Shown in pieces: positions 59,065 through 64,000 of a stretch of DNA of 64,000 nucleotides. Source of the DNA: Paenibacillus tyrphae (GTDB taxonomy: Bacteria; Bacillota; Bacilli; Paenibacillales; NBRC-103111); assembly GCF_000722545.1 (NCBI RefSeq), contig NZ_JNVM01000017.1:248001-312000 (forward strand), given 5' to 3'. Each line of letters opens with the position of its first letter. Within the stretch, counting starts at the first letter, position 1. The position numbers and the translations under genes are program-made. Below the pieces are notes generated by a model. That model did no database searches. It was not told the DNA's origin and was given only the letters and a program-made list of their open reading frames with translations.

Positions 59065-60894
59065 CTAAACGACAAGTCCTTCCTCCTGCGCTTTCCTCAC
59101 CGCGTCTTCCCGGTTATTCACGCCCAGCTTGGCATAAATCATCGTAGTGCAATTACGAACAGTACCTTCGGAAAGAAATATTTTTTCCGCGATCGCTTTT
59201 ATACGAAGCCCTTTCACCAGGGATGCCAGAATTCCCCGCTCACGCTCCGTCAACCCGTAAGGGCAAACGCGCCCTTGCAATTTACGCAGTCCATCCAGTT
59301 CTTCCTGCTGCACCTTCATCTCTTTGAAGAGGACATCTGCGATGGACTGGGTAATCAGCGTTTCCCCTTGGTGGACGACCCTTATCGCCTCCACTAACTC
59401 AATGGGGGAAACGGATTTCAACAAGTAACCGTTGGCGCCGTTCTTGAGCGTATCGGTGGCCTGCGAAGCCTCTTCGATGGTTGTCACCATAATGACGCGT
59501 AAGGCGGGCCATCGTTCGCGTATCGCTCGCAGCGTACTCGGTCCGTCCAATACAGGCATTCGGACGTCCAGCAGCACCACATCGGGATTCACGTTTGGAA
59601 TCATGTCTAGCGCTTCCTGCCCGTTTCCGGCGAGCCCAACGACTTGCATATCCTGCTGTTGTTGTAAGATCAGCTGCAAGCTTTCTCTGATGATCGGCTG
59701 GTCGTCAACGAGAAGTATGCGAATGCTTGCTGCTTGTGGAAGAACCGCCAGATGAGGCAGGCAGCAAATAACCGCTACACCTCCTTCATCCAGACAATGA
59801 AGAGATAAATATCCATCAAGGGCTACAAGCCGCTCCTTCATCGATTGCAACCCGAATCCGAATTCAATTTCCTTGTTTCCATTCCCGTTATCTTCAACCT
59901 GCATTCGGATTTGGACTTCTTCGAAGTACAATCCCACTTGTATAAGTGAAGCACCGCCGTGGCGCACGGCATTGGTCAGCGCTTCCTGCAAGCAGCGATA
60001 CAGGGGTAGCTTCCGGGACCGACTTAATTCAACCTCCTTGCCGTAGATGCGCAGCTTGACAATCACCCCGGTTGACTGTTGAAATTGCTCGATCAATTCG
60101 CGAAACGAGGACTCCAAGGTCGTTAACGATTCCCCGGTGGTTTGCGCCCAATTGTGAACGATTCCCCTGGTTTCATTCAAACCGCGGCGCGCCATGTGAA
60201 GCAGGGTGTCCAGTCGCTTCACTTCGGTATCGGGCAAGCGAGGCCGAAGCGTCTCCATGCCCATAATTAGCGATGTCATCGTGTGTCCGATCGTGTCGTG
60301 CAGCTCTCTGGATATCTTGTCTCTCTCCTCAAGCAGCGTTATTTGCTCCACTCGACTCGCATATTGCTCCAAAATTTGGTTCTGTTCCTTAATGATCAGG
60401 CTCTGCTTTTGCGTACGGACCAACAATTGAAAGCCGAAGCCGCACCCGTACATTCCCAAATGGTACAAGATGGCTTGAAAAGCGATACTATCGAAATCCA
60501 GACGAGCGGTATTCCATGCGAGAAAGGGAACAAGAAGAATCGTAGCAGGCCCCGTCCAACGGTATGTTCGTTCCGTGCTATGGAATCCCACGACAAAGGC
60601 GACAATCACAAACTGCCATTGGGTCGCTTCAAAATAGTAGTTTACAGCAATGTAAAGGCTCCCGCTCAGCGCAATCTCAGCAATCAAATAAGCGCTGGTG
60701 GAATACCGGTAAAACCAATAAGGAATAACAAACGCAAGAACCGAAACGAATAGCACCGCCCCTACAGGGTACGGCAAACGGTCGTGATATCGAACAAGCC
60801 CGATGACAATCGTGATCCACCACATGAAGCGGATTGTGAAAATGATCCAATCGAACCATGCCCATCGGTTGGCAAATGTCAGCAGGGTGAACAC
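59065..60894 (-). CDS. Membrane histidine kinase fused to a LuxR-type response regulator (copy 2)
   Basis: The 609-residue paralogue of the protein at 32512 has the same order: six helices (about 12-150), HisKA_3 with SRELHDTIGH (His199), HATPase with NAVRHG and VEDNGNG (about 295-385), and a linker. Then come a receiver (IRILLVDDQ; Asp443 in VLLDVRM) and a LuxR HTH (GLTERERGILASLVKGLRIKAIAEKIFLSEGTVRN). The fusion therefore is not a sequencing artefact. The start is uncertain. A TATAAT lies at 60921-60926, so the long TTG start at 60918 would be almost leaderless. The GTG at 60894 aligns with the start of copy 1. It is divergent from serine hydrolase 2. Confidence 0.9.
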   Translation of the reverse strand: MFTLLTFANRWAWFDWIIFTIRFMWWITIVIGLVRYHDRLPYPVGAVLFVSVLAFVIPYWFYRYSTSAYLIAEIALSGSLYIAVNYYFEATQWQFVIVAFVVGFHSTERTYRWTGPATILLVPFLAWNTARLDFDSIAFQAILYHLGMYGCGFGFQLLVRTQKQSLIIKEQNQILEQYASRVEQITLLEERDKISRELHDTIGHTMTSLIMGMETLRPRLPDTEVKRLDTLLHMARRGLNETRGIVHNWAQTTGESLTTLESSFRELIEQFQQSTGVIVKLRIYGKEVELSRSRKLPLYRCLQEALTNAVRHGGASLIQVGLYFEEVQIRMQVEDNGNGNKEIEFGFGLQSMKERLVALDGYLSLHCLDEGGVAVICCLPHLAVLPQAASIRILLVDDQPIIRESLQLILQQQQDMQVVGLAGNGQEALDMIPNVNPDVVLLDVRMPVLDGPSTLRAIRERWPALRVIMVTTIEEASQATDTLKNGANGYLLKSVSPIELVEAIRVVHQGETLITQSIADVLFKEMKVQQEELDGLRKLQGRVCPYGLTERERGILASLVKGLRIKAIAEKIFLSEGTVRNCTTMIYAKLGVNNREDAVRKAQEEGLVV

Positions 60895-60920
60895 CTCATT
60901 TCCGGATTTAACTGTCAACC

Positions 60921-60926
60921 ATTATA
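60921..60926 (-). promoter_or_regulatory. Extended -10 box of kinase fusion 2
   Basis: On the minus strand TATAAT is preceded by TGC, 27 bases before the GTG start. No good -35 box was found. Confidence 0.5.
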
Positions 60927-60962
60927 GCATGTGCCCCCATGAAGCGATATCACGAATACGAA

Positions 60963-60991
60963 TGACAATGTACAACTTCCCAAAATGACAG
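60963..60991 (+). promoter_or_regulatory. Two TGACA words in the divergent spacer, locus 2
   Basis: TGACA at 60963 and TGACAG at 60986 (spacing 23), as at locus 1 (spacing 24). They lie between kinase fusion 2 and serine hydrolase 2. Candidate regulator sites; weak evidence. Confidence 0.35.
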
Positions 60992-61063
60992 GTTCGACCT
61001 CATACTCAGCCTTATCGCTACAGCCTGGCGATATCCATCGCTCAAAAACGAAAGGTGAAGATG

Positions 61064-62959
61064 ATGAATATGTCGGATACACGGAAATGGTTGGCTGCTC
61101 TACTCGCTTCTTGCTTGGTATTCCTATTGTGCATGCCACAGGCTAATGCGAATGAGGCTTCGCCGTTCTCCGCAGAAGTGTTGGAACAATTGATTGATCC
61201 TCTCATGAAGGAGGAAATGAGCAAGCTTCATATTCCCGGCGCAGCGGTTGTCATTACACAAGGAGAACGCATCATGTATAGCAAAGGGTATGGCTTCGCC
61301 GATCTGGAACAACAAGTGCCCGTTAACCCGGCAAGCACCCTGTTTCGGCTAGGTTCCTTAACCAAATCCTTCACCGCTACGGCTGCTATGCAACTGGTCG
61401 AGGAGGGAAAGCTCTCTTTGCATGACGATGTCAATGCAGCCCTGAAGGATTACCAGGTTAATGGAAATCATGGCCCGATTACACTCCATCACCTGCTCAC
61501 GCATACGGCAGGTCTGGATGTAATCATGTATGAAAGAGATAATCGCCAAGGATTGATCCCGCAATGGTCGACGGATACGGTTCGGACGTATTTGGAGAGG
61601 CAGCCGACGGTGTTTGCCCCCGGAAGTAAATTCCTATACAGCAATGCCGGGATAGGACTTGTGGGAAGTGTGATCGAACAAGTATCCGGACTTCCCTTGA
61701 ATGATTACATGCGGGAACGCTTGTTCCAGCCACTCGGCATGAGCAGCGCGAACTTGAATCTCCCGCAGGATCGGACCAAGTTGGCCAAGAGCTATGCCTA
61801 TACGGACAACGGTTATCAAGTGGTTCCTTATTCGGGAATTCATTTTCCCGGGGCAGGAGCCGTCAATATGACGCCGAATGACTTCGCCCCCTACATGATC
61901 GCACATTTGTCCAACGGCTATTTCCACGGTAAGTCCTTGCTTAAACCGGAGACGGTCCGGATGATGCATGCGAAGCAATTCTCTTCTCATGAACGCATGT
62001 ATGGGATTGGGTATGGTTTTTTTCGGTCAGAGACAGTGAATGGAGTTCCCTACTTGTGGGCGAATGGAGGAATTGATGGATTTAATTCGAAAATGGTGCT
62101 CATTCCTTCCCATTCGATCGGTATCTTCATTACCGCCAACACCGGAGATAGCGGGATGGAAATGCACGGGAAAGTCGTTCATGCCATATCCCAAATTATC
62201 GACTCGAAAGTAGCCCACAAGCCGCTTCCTCCCCTTGAAAGTTCAGGGAGTGCAATCAAGGAACTGGAAGGACGATACGAGCTGCAATTGGCAGCGGAGC
62301 ATGGCTGGGCCAAGGGGCTTCGCTTGCTAGGCAGCGTACCCTATACGGTTGAAGCAAAAGACGATCGAACATTAGTGGTGACCGGCTTATTCCAGAACGA
62401 CGGGCAACAGATGCTCAGGAAAGAGTTTACCCAAGTAGATGAAAGGTTCTTCCAAGAAGTCGGCGGGGAGGAACAGCTGTACTTTCATAAAGAACAGGGG
62501 AGATGGACGCTGACAGGGCCGATGTACTTCTCAATCCCGCGCACGGCTTCCTTTGAGTCGGGAACTGTCTTGTTGGCGCTGTATGTGGTACCCGGCATTT
62601 TGTTCACGCTTATTCCGCTCCTATGGATCGTGAGGTACGCGATACGGCAATGGCGCAAGCAATCGCACAGCATCTCTGTAGTTGTTCCAATCATCGCTCT
62701 CCTTCAGAGCATATTCTTCGTTGTCCAGTTCATCTATGGGAATGGAGAGATTCTATACGGATACTCGCAGTTCTATCAGGTCGTGGTGGCTTCAATGCCT
62801 CTTATTTCGTCGGCCGCGGCTGTTTATTTCTTGATTCGAATCTTTACTGCCAAGGAGCTTGACCGATGGAAGACCGTAAACGTTGGGATCGCCGTGCTTA
62901 CACTCCTTTATACGGCTTACTTGTTCTATTGGAACTTTCTTTCCGTACATTACTCTTAG
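61064..62959 (+). CDS. Exported, membrane-anchored serine hydrolase of the beta-lactamase fold (copy 2)
   Basis: The protein has about 631 residues. A signal peptide (about 1-30, WLAALLASCLVFLLCMPQANA) is followed by a class C beta-lactamase fold with SLTK (Ser98), YSN in KFLYSNAGIG, and NGG in the place of the HxG or KTG motif. A beta domain (about 395-490) and four membrane helices at the C-terminus (about 505-625) follow. This layout resembles PbpE/FmtA-like proteins that modify wall polymers or peptides. AAAGG lies about eight bases before the ATG at 61064. It is divergent from kinase fusion 2 and followed by a CPBP protease with 15 bases between. Confidence 0.92.
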   Translation: MNMSDTRKWLAALLASCLVFLLCMPQANANEASPFSAEVLEQLIDPLMKEEMSKLHIPGAAVVITQGERIMYSKGYGFADLEQQVPVNPASTLFRLGSLTKSFTATAAMQLVEEGKLSLHDDVNAALKDYQVNGNHGPITLHHLLTHTAGLDVIMYERDNRQGLIPQWSTDTVRTYLERQPTVFAPGSKFLYSNAGIGLVGSVIEQVSGLPLNDYMRERLFQPLGMSSANLNLPQDRTKLAKSYAYTDNGYQVVPYSGIHFPGAGAVNMTPNDFAPYMIAHLSNGYFHGKSLLKPETVRMMHAKQFSSHERMYGIGYGFFRSETVNGVPYLWANGGIDGFNSKMVLIPSHSIGIFITANTGDSGMEMHGKVVHAISQIIDSKVAHKPLPPLESSGSAIKELEGRYELQLAAEHGWAKGLRLLGSVPYTVEAKDDRTLVVTGLFQNDGQQMLRKEFTQVDERFFQEVGGEEQLYFHKEQGRWTLTGPMYFSIPRTASFESGTVLLALYVVPGILFTLIPLLWIVRYAIRQWRKQSHSISVVVPIIALLQSIFFVVQFIYGNGEILYGYSQFYQVVVASMPLISSAAAVYFLIRIFTAKELDRWKTVNVGIAVLTLLYTAYLFYWNFLSVHYS

Positions 62960-62974
62960 GATTAGGAGGCTATA

Positions 62975-63796
62975 ATGATGTCGCTTAAACGAACGATTGT
63001 CTATTATCTGGGGATAACGCTTGGGATTACTTTCATTATGCAAGCGGTGATCGGGGCAGCTTACACCCCCGCAAATATCATCTTGATGATGTGGGTGCCA
63101 GGCTTGGCTGCCGTGGTATTCACCTTGTTCGGCAAGGCGCCGCGGCCCGGAATGCTTGGTTTACGGTTTTGCCGCCCCTATGATTTGATTATGGCAGCTG
63201 CAATCCCCGCCCTAACGTTTGTCATTACCACCGCAGGCTCGGCTCTATTATTCGAGGGCAGCATCAGATGGGGGGATTACAAGCTTATAGCTGTAACGGA
63301 CAGCTTCACGCTGAATCTCCTCGTCACGATCCTCGTGGTCGTAGCCAAATCTTCCCTGTTCGCGCTTGGCGAAGAGTTGGGCTGGAGAGGGTATGCGCAA
63401 AGCCGGATGATCGCTTCATTCGGTTCCGTGAAGGGGATTGTGATTCTGGGTGTCGTATGGGGATACTGGCATTTCGGGGTTACCCTTACGGGAGCTACCT
63501 TTAAAGGCGCGCCGTTGCTAGGGGCACTTGTCTTGATGCCGCTAGCATGCATCGGCATGTCGTTCATATTCGCATGGTTGACTCTGAAGTCAGGCTCCGT
63601 ATGGCCTGCTGCTGTGGCCCATGGAATAACGAATATTCTCTTTGATTTCTCGTTCCTCTTAACCGATTATAAAGGAAGCGCGGCTCTGTACTATACTTGG
63701 ATTGTCGCGGTGATGTTACTCGTGGGAGGCATCTTTATGTGCTTGATCCAAAGAATGCGGCCCCCGGTTACGGAAGGCACGAACAGTGCTGCCTGA
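62975..63796 (+). CDS. CPBP-family intramembrane glutamic endopeptidase
   Basis: The 273-residue protein has about seven helices. The family motifs are EELGWRGY (Glu133, Glu134, Arg138), WGYWHFG, and HGITN (His and Asn). These form the Abi/CaaX protease active site in the membrane. AGGAGG is five bases before the ATG; the next ATG at 62978 is equally possible. It is cotranscribed with serine hydrolase 2. In other systems CPBP proteases process prenylated or peptide substrates, protect against bacteriocins, or cleave signalling proteins. It could act on the fused kinase regulator next door, but this is speculation. Confidence 0.92.
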   Translation: MMSLKRTIVYYLGITLGITFIMQAVIGAAYTPANIILMMWVPGLAAVVFTLFGKAPRPGMLGLRFCRPYDLIMAAAIPALTFVITTAGSALLFEGSIRWGDYKLIAVTDSFTLNLLVTILVVVAKSSLFALGEELGWRGYAQSRMIASFGSVKGIVILGVVWGYWHFGVTLTGATFKGAPLLGALVLMPLACIGMSFIFAWLTLKSGSVWPAAVAHGITNILFDFSFLLTDYKGSAALYYTWIVAVMLLVGGIFMCLIQRMRPPVTEGTNSAA

Positions 63797-63819
63797 TCCC
63801 AATTAAGGAATATCTTCTT

Positions 63820-63862
63820 AGGCCCGAGTACGATCGAATGACACTCGAACGTGCTCGGGCCT
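63820..63862 (+). terminator. Terminator after the CPBP gene
   Basis: AGGCCCGAGTACG pairs with CGTGCTCGGGCCT (one mismatch) around a 17-base loop. Confidence 0.8.
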
Positions 63863-64000
63863 CTTCGGCGCTTCTGGAGTTCCGCTCTCCAATTTGTGTT
63901 AAGGTTCAGCTGAAGGGGTCGATCTTCACCTCGCACGCTCGTCGATCCATGGTCGAGGAGGAATGCTCCGCTAAATGTAGAATATTCTCAAAGTGGGGGT
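63863..64000. other. Window end without a recognisable gene
   Basis: No start with a ribosome site is seen on either strand. A short minus-strand frame (NLNTNWRAELQKRRR) gives no family match that I know. Confidence 0.4.

Noticed and set aside
1..64000. tRNA, rRNA, riboswitch and integrase/attachment sites
   Set aside because: I looked for CCA-type tRNA ends, conserved rRNA segments, T-box or SAM leader signatures upstream of cysJI, and integrase genes, and saw none I could support.

Overview
The window reads as chromosomal DNA of a spore-former-type Firmicute, most likely Paenibacillaceae (Paenibacillus or a close relative). The reasons are GC near 50-55 percent with strong AGGAGG-type ribosome sites, frequent TTG and GTG starts, a CysJ N-terminus like that of B. 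subtilis, an SLH-anchored surface protein, a YhgE/Pip protein, many small regulator-plus-effector pairs, and sigma-A promoters with extended -10 boxes. I see no rRNA, tRNA, CRISPR array, prophage or intact insertion sequence. About 43 genes or gene remnants cover almost all of the window, and many intergenic gaps hold clear hairpin terminators.

Layout. 1-8.1 kb: a cold-shock gene with a large hairpin in its leader, a decayed SorC-type regulator, a Nudix hydrolase, an Rpn-type PD-(D/E)XK nuclease, a YhgE/Pip membrane protein, a foldback repeat (copy A), a frameshifted alpha/beta hydrolase and an LRR-like orphan. 8.1-18.3 kb, all leftward: a GH20 hexosaminidase, then an acyl-CoA degradation cluster made of two acyl-CoA dehydrogenases, a thiolase, the fused B12-dependent mutase IcmF, a remnant of a branched-chain keto-acid dehydrogenase E1-alpha gene, and 3-hydroxybutyryl-CoA dehydrogenase. 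18.4-22.5 kb: a TumE/DUF6516-type toxin-antitoxin pair whose toxin carries an in-frame amber codon, then a BlaI/BlaR1-like repressor and M56 metalloprotease under an operator-overlapped promoter. 22.5-30.5 kb: an APH-like kinase, an XRE regulator divergent from an atypical SDR, an AraC regulator divergent from a PhyH-type dioxygenase, foldback repeat copy B, and an ECF42 sigma factor/DGPF operon beside a VOC/DUF1801 operon. Both of these operons have the same TGTCGA-N17-CGTCGT promoter.

30.7-40.2 kb: a secreted GH19 chitinase, a membrane histidine kinase fused to its own LuxR-type response regulator, divergent from an exported class C beta-lactamase-fold serine hydrolase, and a 1463-residue NHL/FN3/SLH surface protein. 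40.3-51.7 kb: TetR divergent from an FrsA-like hydrolase, a 7TM-DISM hybrid sensor with two kinase modules, a MerR/GyrI-domain regulator, a very GC-rich C39-like protein, an SgrR-type regulator divergent from an MFS exporter, and a luciferase-like monooxygenase. 52-64 kb: cysJI sulfite reductase, a GntR/DMT-exporter pair, a MerR-AHSA1-AHSA1 operon under a MerR-type 19-bp-spacer promoter, and a second kinase/response-regulator fusion divergent from a second serine hydrolase, now followed by a CPBP intramembrane protease.

The strongest candidate for an undescribed system is the duplicated module at 32.5-35.8 kb and 59.1-63.8 kb. In each, a membrane-anchored kinase carries its own DNA-binding response regulator on one chain and faces a divergently transcribed penicillin-recognising-type serine hydrolase. 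Both divergent promoter regions contain two TGACA words 23-24 bp apart. I infer a cell-wall or peptide-sensing circuit; this is not shown. Second in interest are the two matched ECF42 promoters, and the two inverted copies of a foldback repeat, one of which carries a nested palindrome.
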